NCBI RefSeq assembly: GCF_024294785.1
Contig: NZ_JANCLT010000009.1
Coordinates: 62,001-126,000, forward strand
From: Ectobacillus ponti
Lineage (GTDB): Bacteria > Bacillota > Bacilli > Bacillales > Bacillaceae_G
Direction: 5' to 3'
DNA length: 64,000 bases
Below, in pieces: positions 1-7,381 of the stretch. Position numbers and translations under genes: made by a program. The notes under the pieces are model-generated. The model was not told the DNA's origin, ran no database searches, and was given only the letters and a program-made list of their open reading frames with translations. How positions within the stretch are numbered: the stretch's first letter is position 1; every line of letters starts with the position of its first letter.

Positions 1-628
1 GCAGCTGCCGGTCAATCCGGAGCAAATCTCCGTGTCCGGCTCCCACAGCTACGAGGACGTTCATGTGACACAGCTGGGGGAATATACCGTCATCGGCAAC
101 CGCACGCTGAAAAGCTATTCCTTCTCTTCCTTTTTTCCGCGGGATTATCACCCGGGCTACTGCGAGTATGATGAAATTCCGCGGCCGTGGGAAACGGTGG
201 CGCTGATTGAGCGCTGGATGCACTCCGGCAAAACGATGCGGCTCACCGTCACCGGAACGCCAATCAATGATGAGGTCACGCTGCGCTCCTTCAACTACCG
301 GGAGCAGGCCGGCAGCCCCGGTGATGTGTATTTCGATATGGAGTTCAAGCAGTATGTGCATGTGGAGTTCCGGAAAATCAATGAGGAGAGCAAAGAGAGT
401 GCCGCAGGCGGGCAGCAGGGCACCACTGTATCCAATGTGAAGAAGCGGCCGAACCCGAAGGAGAAGCTGTCCTCCTATGAGGTGCAAAACGGGGATACGC
501 TTTGGAAAATTTCGCAAAAGACACTGGGCCGGGGAGACCGGTGGCAAGAGATTTATCAGGCAAATCTCTTACTAATTGGCAAAAATCCGCTGCGCCTCCG
601 CCCCGGCTGGAAGCTGGTGATTCCGTAA
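1..628 (+). CDS. xkdP: XkdP-like phage tail protein with LysM domain (5' truncated)
   Basis: The reading frame is open from base 2, so the start lies outside the window. The visible part has a conserved N-terminal domain typical of PBSX XkdP and related myovirus baseplate proteins (VSGSHSYEDV..., then a run of acidic and aromatic residues). A C-terminal LysM module (about the last 50 residues: YEVQNGDTLWKISQKTLG) should bind peptidoglycan. In contractile tails this protein sits between the tape measure and the baseplate hub. The stop codon TAA shares its last A with the ATG of the next gene, which indicates translational coupling. Gene order downstream (XkdQ, R, S, T, U, V) matches the PBSX tail module, which is the main support for the name. 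Confidence 0.8.
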   Translation, partial: QLPVNPEQISVSGSHSYEDVHVTQLGEYTVIGNRTLKSYSFSSFFPRDYHPGYCEYDEIPRPWETVALIERWMHSGKTMRLTVTGTPINDEVTLRSFNYREQAGSPGDVYFDMEFKQYVHVEFRKINEESKESAAGGQQGTTVSNVKKRPNPKEKLSSYEVQNGDTLWKISQKTLGRGDRWQEIYQANLLLIGKNPLRLRPGWKLVIP

Positions 629-1647
629 TGGAGCTGCAGATTGTTTACAACGACGGTCAAAAGGAAACGCAGATTGAACAAATTGTAAAATCCATCAAAT
701 GGTCCGGCGATATTAAGCAGGCGGCACGGCGGCTGGATTTGGAAATGACAAACACGGCAGACGGTCGCACCCGGCTCTTTGAGATTCAGAAGGGGCATGA
801 AGTCCGTCTCCTGAAGGACGGCAAAGAGCTGTTCCGCGGCATCATTTTCACAGATTCCATCAATGCCGCCGGACAAATGTCCGTCACCGCCTACGATGAA
901 AATATCTATCTCACCAAAAACAAGGATACGAAAATATTCCGGGATGTGACAGCCGGGGCGATTGTGAAGCGGCTCTGTAATGAGTTTGGCATTCCAGCCG
1001 GCCAAGTTGCCGATACCGGATATGTAATTAAAAAGCATATTTTCCGGGACAAAACACTGTTTGACATGATGGTGACGGCGCTGACGACAACGGAAAAGCA
1101 GACAGGGCGGCGCTTTTTCATCACGTCCAGAGAAGGCAAACTGCAGCTGTTCGAGCGCAAGGAGCAGAAGGTGAAGTGGATGCTGGAAAACGGCGCCAAT
1201 ATTATGGATGCTTCCTACTCGCAATCTATTGAAGAGTTGCGCAGCCAGATTAAGGTGATCGGCAGTGATGAGAAGAAGAAGGGTGCCACAGCCATGGCCA
1301 AGGATGATGAACTGGTCAAGCGCTTTGGAACGATGCAGCATTTGGAAAAGGTGGATGGCGACATGACGAAATCCCAAATGGAGCAACGGGCTAAGCAGCT
1401 GTTGAAGGATTTGGGCACCATCCATGATGAGGCGAGACTGGAGGCGATCGGAATCGATGGCGTCACGGCAGGCATGGCAGTATACGTGAAGGAATCCCTA
1501 ACCGGCATCATTGGGGGCTACTACATTTCCACTGACGAACACACCTTTGAAAACGGGAAGCACACAATGTCATTGTCGCTCTCAGCGACGGATGACCTGC
1601 CGGAGCTGGCATATGAGGAGCAAGGGAAAGGCGGCAGTAAGCGATGA
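628..1647 (+). CDS. xkdQ: XkdQ-like baseplate hub protein
   Basis: A 339-residue protein resembling XkdQ/gpD-type baseplate hub proteins of contractile phage tails (YqbQ family). The ATG at 628 overlaps the preceding TAA, so I chose it over in-frame starts further upstream. The N-terminal half carries the typical beta-rich hub pattern (KSIKWSGDIKQAARRLDLEM, KGHEVRLLKDGKELFRG) followed by the region with TEKQTGRRFFITSREGKLQLFE. It ends in an ATGA overlap with the next gene. It should form part of the hub at the tail tip. The family assignment rests on pattern recognition and gene order. Confidence 0.8.
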   Translation: MELQIVYNDGQKETQIEQIVKSIKWSGDIKQAARRLDLEMTNTADGRTRLFEIQKGHEVRLLKDGKELFRGIIFTDSINAAGQMSVTAYDENIYLTKNKDTKIFRDVTAGAIVKRLCNEFGIPAGQVADTGYVIKKHIFRDKTLFDMMVTALTTTEKQTGRRFFITSREGKLQLFERKEQKVKWMLENGANIMDASYSQSIEELRSQIKVIGSDEKKKGATAMAKDDELVKRFGTMQHLEKVDGDMTKSQMEQRAKQLLKDLGTIHDEARLEAIGIDGVTAGMAVYVKESLTGIIGGYYISTDEHTFENGKHTMSLSLSATDDLPELAYEEQGKGGSKR

Positions 1648-2105
1648 CGGAACGCATGGAAGGATCCGGGGCAAGCCAGCTTGTCCAGCTCATCCGTATT
1701 TTGGCGTATAACACGGAGGTGAGCTTTGAACTGGCCACTGTGCTGGCTGATCCGCCCGATCTGAAAATTCAGATTGATCATATGGCGGTTCCGCTGGAGA
1801 AGGATGATCTTGTCGTGGCGGAGTCGCTGACCAAGCACCAAAAGAAAATGAAGCTGACAAGCAAGAAGACAACAGTCAAAAAGGACAGTCCCGCTCCTAT
1901 TGGCAAAACGGATGAATACCCTGGCGACAATCAAATGCCGCCCCATCCCCACGGAATGACATCGGCAAGCTTTCGGGATGCGAGCTTCACCATCGAAGAA
2001 GGAATGATAGAGTACCAGCATGAGCTGAAGCAGAATGACCGTGTGCTGGTGGCCTGTAATCAGAATCAAAGCTATTTTGTGTTGGCCAGACTGGTTGCCT
2101 ATTAG
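1644..2105 (+). CDS. xkdR: DUF2577 (XkdR-like) phage protein, copy 1
   Basis: A 153-residue protein of the DUF2577/XkdR type, a small baseplate-associated protein that follows XkdQ in PBSX-like modules. It overlaps XkdQ by ATGA. Its first 60 residues (EGSGASQLVQLIR, DPPDLKIQIDHM) and last 40 residues are closely related to the next gene. The middle, about residues 72-105, differs and carries a His/Pro-rich segment (PPHPHGM). The two genes are a tandem duplication of one ancestral gene. Confidence 0.75.
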   Translation: MTERMEGSGASQLVQLIRILAYNTEVSFELATVLADPPDLKIQIDHMAVPLEKDDLVVAESLTKHQKKMKLTSKKTTVKKDSPAPIGKTDEYPGDNQMPPHPHGMTSASFRDASFTIEEGMIEYQHELKQNDRVLVACNQNQSYFVLARLVAY

Positions 2106-2131
2106 GAGTTTATGAGAAAAGGGGGAATAGC

Positions 2132-2572
2132 ATGAATGAGCGAGTAGAAGGGTCCGGGGCTAGCCAGCTTGTCCAGCTGATCCGCCAGTTGGGATACAAC
2201 ACGGATGTCACAGTTGAATGGGCAACTGTAGTGGCCGCTCCCCCCGATCTCAAAATCCAGATTGATCATATGCCGGCGGTGCTGGAGAAAGACGATGTAC
2301 TTGTGGTGGAGCAGCTGACAAAGCATAAGAAGAAAATTAAGCTGAGCGGGGGGAAGGCCACTTTGTCCGGCGGCACAATCGGCGGAAGCACGGATGCAAT
2401 TCCCGGCCACTCCCATAAAGTGACGGATTTGTCTTTGTCGGATGCCAGCTTGGAAATTGCCGAGGCAGAGATCGAGTATGACCATGAGCTGAAGAAGGAT
2501 GACCGCGTCATTGTGCTGGGCATTCATCACGGACAGACTTACATCATTTTAGACAGGGTGGTGATGAAGTAA
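2132..2572 (+). CDS. xkdR: DUF2577 (XkdR-like) phage protein, copy 2
   Basis: A 146-residue paralogue of the preceding gene, with the same N-terminal block (EGSGASQLVQLIRQLGYNTD) and C-terminal block (IEYDHELKKDDRVIVL). Its divergent middle is Gly/Ser-rich (GGKATLSGGTIGGST) and ends in PGHSH. It has its own ribosome site (GGGGGAA before the ATG) and a 26-bp gap from copy 1. The TAA overlaps the ATG of the next gene. Both copies are intact, so they may act together or be alternative baseplate parts; the sequence does not say which. Confidence 0.75.
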   Translation: MNERVEGSGASQLVQLIRQLGYNTDVTVEWATVVAAPPDLKIQIDHMPAVLEKDDVLVVEQLTKHKKKIKLSGGKATLSGGTIGGSTDAIPGHSHKVTDLSLSDASLEIAEAEIEYDHELKKDDRVIVLGIHHGQTYIILDRVVMK

Positions 2573-2985
2573 TGGCACTCTCTCCATTCAAGCGGACAGA
2601 GGAGCGGATTACGGCGGTGCAGCCGAAGACGGCACCGTATCGTACATACAAGCTGAATTTTGATACGGGGGAACTGGAGGAAGGAAGGATTGACGGCCAG
2701 GAGGCGCTGATTCAATTTGCGCAAAAAGCCCTTGTGACGCCGCGATTCCGCCATCTGATCTATGATGATCAATACGGCTGTGAGCTGGAGGACCTGCTTG
2801 GGCAGGATATTCCATATGCGCTGCTGGAAAGCGAAATCTCCCGCTTGATCCGGGAAGCGCTTATCTATGACGATCGTGTTGTAAACGTAAAAGACTTTGT
2901 GATCAGGCGGGAGGGCAATCAAGTATTTGCGGCCTTCACCGTGGTGACGCAGGAAGGCGCATTGGTGCAGGAGGTGATGCTGTAG
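2572..2985 (+). CDS. xkdS: DUF2634 (XkdS-like) baseplate protein
   Basis: A 137-residue protein of the XkdS/DUF2634 type, related to the gp25-like wedge proteins that start sheath assembly on contractile baseplates. Supporting features are the central pattern FRHLIYDDQYGCELEDLLGQ, followed by a helix (EISRLIREALIYDDRVVNV) and a beta-rich end. It starts by TAATG overlap with the preceding gene and is followed after one base by xkdT. Its position directly before the baseplate J gene is the canonical one. Confidence 0.8.
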   Translation: MALSPFKRTEERITAVQPKTAPYRTYKLNFDTGELEEGRIDGQEALIQFAQKALVTPRFRHLIYDDQYGCELEDLLGQDIPYALLESEISRLIREALIYDDRVVNVKDFVIRREGNQVFAAFTVVTQEGALVQEVML

Positions 2986-2986
2986 C

Positions 2987-4048
2987 ATGTTCGAGCAGCA
3001 GACAAAGGAGTCCATTTTAAAGAGGATGCTGGACGCATCCCCGGAGGAGCTTGACAAGCGTCAAGGGTCGGTGACGTTTGATTTGCTGTCGCCGGCAGCC
3101 ATTGAGCTGGCACATGCTTATATCCAACTGGAGCAGGTGCTGACCTTCGGGTTCGCGGGTCCGGCCCAGCCCGGTGAATTTTTGGATAAACGCTGCCGGG
3201 AAATCGGGTTGTCGCGCCGTCCGGGCGTGAAAGCAAGCGGAAAGGTGACATTCACAGGAAAGAAGGACACCACCATTCCGGCAGGTGTTGAAGTATCCAC
3301 CGAGGGGGAGAATCCTGTTTACTTTGTGACAAAGGAGCAGGGCATCATTACGGCTGACACAGTAACTGTGGCGGCAGAAGCGAAAGCAGAGGGGCGGAGC
3401 GGCAATGTCGCCGCCGGCATGATTAAGCTGACAACCGGAAACATTACCGGAATCATCAGCGTGACCAATCAAACTGTGTTCATTAACGGAGCGGACATTG
3501 AATCGGATGAGTCCCTGCTGCAGCGGTACTACGACCGGCTGCAGCGGCCGTCGACGAGCGGCAATGTCTGGCACTACCGGCAATGGGCGCTGGAGGTGGC
3601 GGGAATCGGCGATGTCAAGGTGACGCCGGTCTGGAATGGCAATGGTACAGTGAAGGTAACACTTCTTTCTGATGATAAGCGGGCGCCCATTCCATCGCTG
3701 GTGGATGCGGTGCGGACCAACATTGAGAAGTACCGGCCGGTCGGCGCCCAGGTTACTGTTGTACCCGCGGTGGAGTTTCCTGTTCATGTATCCGCCAAGC
3801 TCAAGGTGAACAAAGCTGGTACTGCGGCAGAGGTGACAGCCGCTTTTACAAAGGGGCTGACGCAATACCTGGCTGAGCTTGCCTTTAAGGAGCCGATTGT
3901 CCGCCACACCCGCATTGGCGCCATTTTATTAAATGTCCCGTATATGATTGATTTCAGCGAGCTGAAGATCAACGGCGGCACGGCCAATCTGGAGGTTCCG
4001 GAAGGCCAAGCGGCCGTGGCGGGGACGGTGAGCTTCCTTGAGTCTTGA
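2987..4048 (+). CDS. xkdT: Baseplate J/gp47 family protein (XkdT-like)
   Basis: A 353-residue baseplate J protein, the wedge component that links the baseplate to the tail fibres. Family features include the N-terminal ASPEELDKRQGSVTFDLLSPAA block, the central beta-rich KVTFTGKKDTTIPAGVEVST segment, the SDESLLQRYYDRLQRPSTSG motif and the IGDVKVTPVWNGNGTVKVTL segment. A strong ribosome site (GGAGGTGATG) lies inside the end of xkdS. The length fits XkdT (about 350 residues). Confidence 0.9.
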   Translation: MFEQQTKESILKRMLDASPEELDKRQGSVTFDLLSPAAIELAHAYIQLEQVLTFGFAGPAQPGEFLDKRCREIGLSRRPGVKASGKVTFTGKKDTTIPAGVEVSTEGENPVYFVTKEQGIITADTVTVAAEAKAEGRSGNVAAGMIKLTTGNITGIISVTNQTVFINGADIESDESLLQRYYDRLQRPSTSGNVWHYRQWALEVAGIGDVKVTPVWNGNGTVKVTLLSDDKRAPIPSLVDAVRTNIEKYRPVGAQVTVVPAVEFPVHVSAKLKVNKAGTAAEVTAAFTKGLTQYLAELAFKEPIVRHTRIGAILLNVPYMIDFSELKINGGTANLEVPEGQAAVAGTVSFLES

Positions 4049-4601
4049 TATTGAAAAAGATATGCAGGACTACCTGCCGCGCTATTATGTGCAGTCCAAA
4101 ATGGTCGGCAACCTGCTGAAGCAGGAAGCAGCGGAGATTTCCCTGCTGCATACGAGCTTGGAAAGCATGCTGGCACAGTTTTTTGTGGAAACGGCGACAT
4201 GGGGCTTAAGCAAGTGGGAGGCTGTATGCGGCATTCCGGCGGACCCCTTGAAGCCAATTGATCAGCGCCGCTCTGTGGTGCTTTCAAAGCTGCGGGGCAC
4301 GGGCACAGTGACGGCGGCACATATCAAAAACGTGACCGAGTCCTTTGAGAACGGGACGGTTGAGGTGCTGGAGCAATTCTCCAATTATGAGGTGATCATC
4401 ACTTTTGTCGGCAAGCGCGGGGTTCCGCCGAATTTGCGGGACGTGGAGCGGGCTGTGCGCGAAATCGTGCCGGCGCATCTGCAGGTGACGTTCAAGTTTA
4501 CGTATCTGCGCTGGGATGAATTGGATGCTGCCAAGTTGACTTGGAACCAGCTCGAGGCCATGAACAAAACATGGGAAGAGCTTGAGAAATGGAAGCCGTA
4601 G
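4038..4601 (+). CDS. xkdU: DUF2313 (XkdU/YmfQ-like) tail protein
   Basis: A 187-residue protein of the YmfQ/DUF2313 family, next to baseplate J in many contractile phages. The TTG start at 4038 overlaps xkdT by 11 bases and gives the expected N terminus (MSLDIEKDMQDYLPRYY); a later ATG at 4062 is the alternative. Typical features are the early YLPRYY motif, the FVETATWGLSKWEAVCGI segment and the middle VTESFENGTVEVLEQF. It ends with short WD/WNQLE repeats, common in this family. Confidence 0.8.
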   Translation: MSLDIEKDMQDYLPRYYVQSKMVGNLLKQEAAEISLLHTSLESMLAQFFVETATWGLSKWEAVCGIPADPLKPIDQRRSVVLSKLRGTGTVTAAHIKNVTESFENGTVEVLEQFSNYEVIITFVGKRGVPPNLRDVERAVREIVPAHLQVTFKFTYLRWDELDAAKLTWNQLEAMNKTWEELEKWKP

Positions 4602-4616
4602 AAAGGAGGAGAGGGC

Positions 4617-5897
4617 ATGGCGAATTTGCCAAGCGGTTTAAAAACGTTTGAGGCAAATGATAATGTGCTGCGCAAAGCGCAAAACGACAATATTGAAGCA
4701 ACAGACCGGCTGTTCAATCCGGCAACCGGACACAAGCATACAGGGCTGCCGGGGGATGCGCCGAAGATTGGCAGCTCAGGGCTGGACGATCTCACAGGCA
4801 CACTGACGATGAAGGGCGGCGGACAGCTTCAGATGCATAACCCGAACAATAACGGGGCTTATATGCGGGTTGCATGGGGTCTCGACCGGCCCAAAATTAT
4901 GCTGGGCGGAACCGGGATTGGCTCTCAGGAGGCATTTCAAATTCAAAATATGGATGGCACAAGCCGGTTTGAAGTGGATAAGGATGGGAACGGAAAGTTA
5001 GGCGCCAATGAGATTTGGCATAAGGGCAATCTGAAGGCGCAGCGGATTGACGCCTTTCGGCTCATATCGGCTGGATTGGGAGCCATCCCGCCGGTTGCGC
5101 AGGCCGGGGTGCACCAAAATGGAACGTATGTATCCGGTACGACGATTTCCTATGGCCTTACTGTCATTGATAGAGCCACGCACAAAATTCTTTCCAACAA
5201 ATCCTATGACGTGTATAACAGTGCGGAGCAGGCGACAGCTTTGGCAAATGCCTTAAATGTCCTTGGCAGCGATAAGATTGTAATCATTACCACCTATGAT
5301 GAGCCGATGAGAAACAGACTGGCCGGGGACCTGCCAAAGGCAATCAAACGCTGCGGCGGCAGCCGGGCTATGTTTGAGAGCGATGCTTTCCTGTACCGCT
5401 GTGCTTATGTGCTTGTCGGGATTCCCGGGATTGGTGAGGGCAATGGCATGGAACGCATTTCGCCCACAGGCAACCAAACCGATTCCTGGCTGGATGTAAG
5501 CTTCACGCTGATTGACGGAAATCCAATGATTGGCGGAAGCGGAGTTTCCCCAGTAGTGAATGGAGGAATTAACTTCCGTTCAACAAACGGGTTTCTGGAA
5601 TACAATGACGGATCGGGGTGGAAAGGCGTGGGGATTAAGAGTGTACAGAGGGGGCAAGTCTGGCTGTATGACAGCAATGTGGCATATTTCTATATTGCGC
5701 CGGTCAACATGGCAAAGTCCTTTATTAACATTTCAAGCACCGGCTACCACTATGAATGGAGGACGGACCGCTATTTGGCACAAGCAGCGACTGCCAGAGG
5801 CGTTATTTTTTCATCTAATCAAATTTCAGTGGTGGCAGTGGGAATCTTCCCTTATACATACTGCCTGGTGTCTTACGAGGTGATTGAGTATGCCTAA
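4617..5897 (+). CDS. xkdV: Tail fibre protein with an ILEI/FAM3-like domain
   Basis: A 426-residue protein in the position of the XkdV tail fibre, with a strong AAGGAGG ribosome site. The N-terminal part (about 1-150) has fibre-type sequence (GHKHTGLPGDAPKIGSSGLDDL, then KGGGQLQMHNPNNNGAYM). Residues about 175-290 look like an interleukin-like EMT inducer (ILEI/FAM3/PANDER) domain: GLTVIDRATHKILSNKSYD, KIVIITTYDEP, KRCGGSRAM and YVLVGIPGIGEG follow the usual strand-helix order. This domain occurs in some lectin-like and phage proteins. The C-terminal part is beta-rich and Gly/Ser-rich and is likely the receptor-binding tip. The binding target is unknown. Confidence 0.7.
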   Translation: MANLPSGLKTFEANDNVLRKAQNDNIEATDRLFNPATGHKHTGLPGDAPKIGSSGLDDLTGTLTMKGGGQLQMHNPNNNGAYMRVAWGLDRPKIMLGGTGIGSQEAFQIQNMDGTSRFEVDKDGNGKLGANEIWHKGNLKAQRIDAFRLISAGLGAIPPVAQAGVHQNGTYVSGTTISYGLTVIDRATHKILSNKSYDVYNSAEQATALANALNVLGSDKIVIITTYDEPMRNRLAGDLPKAIKRCGGSRAMFESDAFLYRCAYVLVGIPGIGEGNGMERISPTGNQTDSWLDVSFTLIDGNPMIGGSGVSPVVNGGINFRSTNGFLEYNDGSGWKGVGIKSVQRGQVWLYDSNVAYFYIAPVNMAKSFINISSTGYHYEWRTDRYLAQAATARGVIFSSNQISVVAVGIFPYTYCLVSYEVIEYA

Positions 5898-6333
5898 TTT
5901 CTATGCGAATATTAACCCGGCAACCGGTAAAGTGATAGGCGTGAGTGAGTTGAGCGCTGAAGTCGTTTCTGAGACGCTTGTTCCCATTACACAGGAGCAG
6001 TATGGAAATCCGAACATCTTTTATACAACCTATATAAACGGCTCTTTCACCGGATATTTTCCGCAGGTGAAGGCTGATAAGGAAAGTATTATGGCCAACG
6101 GTACTGATACAGCGACCATTACTGCCTCCATTTATGATTGGCAAGGGGTTTTACAGACGAGTTACAAGGAGGAGGTTCTGTTTGAGGTGAACGGAATGCA
6201 GCTGTCGGTCCCGCCTGTAAAGGGCGCAGCCACCATGACCTTCAGCAGCGAGGAGTCCGGGGAGTATTACATCCGGACTAGGAATCTTGCACAAAATCGG
6301 AGTGTAAAGGTGGTGGCAGCAAGTGCCGGCTGA
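5890..6333 (+). CDS. Phage tail-associated protein, Ig-like, unknown function
   Basis: A 147-residue protein after the fibre. The ATG at 5890 is chosen because GAGGTGA precedes it; a TTG six bases upstream is in frame. It overlaps the fibre gene by 8 bases. The N-terminal half resembles a short fibre-tip or chaperone protein. The second half (KADKESIMANGTDTATITASIYDW, then GAATMTFSSEESGEYYIRT) has the pattern of a bacterial Ig-like or invasin-type domain. Function unknown; position suggests a fibre accessory or assembly protein. Confidence 0.55.
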   Translation: MPNFYANINPATGKVIGVSELSAEVVSETLVPITQEQYGNPNIFYTTYINGSFTGYFPQVKADKESIMANGTDTATITASIYDWQGVLQTSYKEEVLFEVNGMQLSVPPVKGAATMTFSSEESGEYYIRTRNLAQNRSVKVVAASAG

Positions 6334-6535
6334 TAAGAAGAACCACATTCATATCCCCGCCAATCCGGACCGCCTGAAAGCAAAGGAACTGAAGGATAAG
6401 CAAAAAAAGCGCCGGGACAATGTGAAGACAGACAAGGTAACGCTTGAGCTGCTGTACGATGTCATGCTGGACATCATGGATAAACAGGAGCTGCTGGAGA
6501 AAAAGCTGGACCAACTTGCTGGAAAAGTAGAATGA
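6323..6535 (+). CDS. Small coiled-coil phage protein, unknown function
   Basis: A 70-residue, highly charged protein (KAKELKDKQKKRRDNVKTDK). Its C-terminal half is an amphipathic helix (LELLYDVMLDIMDKQELLEK), probably a coiled coil. The GTG start overlaps the preceding gene by 11 bases. It occupies the place where PBSX-like modules carry XkdX/XhlA-type small proteins before lysis genes, but it has no membrane segment, so I do not call it XhlA or a holin. Confidence 0.55.
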   Translation: MPADKKNHIHIPANPDRLKAKELKDKQKKRRDNVKTDKVTLELLYDVMLDIMDKQELLEKKLDQLAGKVE

Positions 6536-6548
6536 GGGGGTAATAGAG

Positions 6549-7334
6549 ATGGTCAAGAAGATTTTTTGGGATAAGGGACACGGTGGAGCGGACCCTGGTG
6601 CGTGCGGCAACGGGCTGCGGGAGTCAGATCTGACGCATGCGATTGTGGAATACGCCATGGGTTACATGAATGCGAACTACAGTGGCTTTGAGCAGCGCAC
6701 GAGCCGGGCCGGCGATCAGACTGTGCCGCTTGGACAGCGGGATGATCTCGCTGACAACTGGGGGGCGGACATTTTCATTTCTGTACACATCAATGCGGGG
6801 GGCGGCACCGGCTTTGAGAGCTATGTGTACAATGGCGGCGTGGACGCCCAAACCTTGGCGCTGCAGAAGGTGCTGAATGACGAGATTCTGGCAGCAATGC
6901 GCCAGTTTGGCAACATTCAGGCACACGGCGGTGCTGCGGCGCGGCAGGACAATTTCTCTGTCCTGCGCGAAACCAATATGCCGGCGGTGCTGACAGAGAA
7001 TCTGTTCATAGATTCCAATGACGCACAGTATTTGAAAAACACGGCGTTCCTTCAGGCGGTCGGCGAGGCGCACGCGAGAGCAGCGGCGAAGCATCTCGGG
7101 CTGCCGGCGCAGAGTCCAAAGCAATTCTTCTTTTATACAGGCGGCTATTCCGGGGAAGGGCTGGCGAAGATCCACAGCTATTTGATGGGCAAAGGGCTTG
7201 GCTTCACACCAAGCCGCGGCAGGGAAGGACATTTATTCTTTACCGTGGGTCCGTTTCAGGAGACAGCCGCATCGGCTGACGTGGAGGGATTTTTGAAGGA
7301 GAACGGCTACTGGTACAGTAAGCAGCAGGGCTGA
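6549..7334 (+). CDS. N-acetylmuramoyl-L-alanine amidase (Amidase_3) with SPOR-like tail, phage endolysin
   Basis: A 261-residue amidase cleaving the bond between N-acetylmuramic acid and L-alanine in peptidoglycan. The Amidase_3 domain (about 1-180) shows the zinc and catalytic positions in order: DKGHGG (His), the Glu in GNGLRES, SVHINAGGG (His) and the Glu in LTENLFID. The last 70 residues (FYTGGYSGEGLAKIHSYL ... FFTVGPFQ) resemble a SPOR domain that binds denuded glycan. It is the last gene of the prophage module and probably its lysin. No recognisable holin is adjacent. Confidence 0.85.
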   Translation: MVKKIFWDKGHGGADPGACGNGLRESDLTHAIVEYAMGYMNANYSGFEQRTSRAGDQTVPLGQRDDLADNWGADIFISVHINAGGGTGFESYVYNGGVDAQTLALQKVLNDEILAAMRQFGNIQAHGGAAARQDNFSVLRETNMPAVLTENLFIDSNDAQYLKNTAFLQAVGEAHARAAAKHLGLPAQSPKQFFFYTGGYSGEGLAKIHSYLMGKGLGFTPSRGREGHLFFTVGPFQETAASADVEGFLKENGYWYSKQQG

Positions 7335-7347
7335 ACCATGGATACCA

Positions 7348-7375
7348 GGCAGGGGTGCTGTGAGGCGCCCCTGCC
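7348..7375. terminator. Convergent hairpin after the amidase gene
   Basis: An 11-bp inverted repeat (GGCAGGGGTGC / GCGCCCCTGCC, one G-T pair) with a 6-base loop lies between the convergent amidase and STAND genes. Neither side has a clear T run, so termination is likely but weak. It also marks the end of the phage module. Confidence 0.45.
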
Positions 7376-7381
7376 GCCGTA

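Noticed and set aside
556-1425. Long minus-strand open frame inside the phage baseplate genes
   Set aside because: It is the shadow of the xkdQ reading frame; composition (His/Leu/Arg-rich) and lack of a ribosome site argue against coding.
3017-3907. 296-codon minus-strand open frame opposite baseplate J
   Set aside because: Antisense shadow of a well-supported gene in the middle of a co-directional operon; no recognisable domain.
6323-6535. XhlA or holin-type lysis protein
   Set aside because: There is no membrane segment; only a charged helix is visible.
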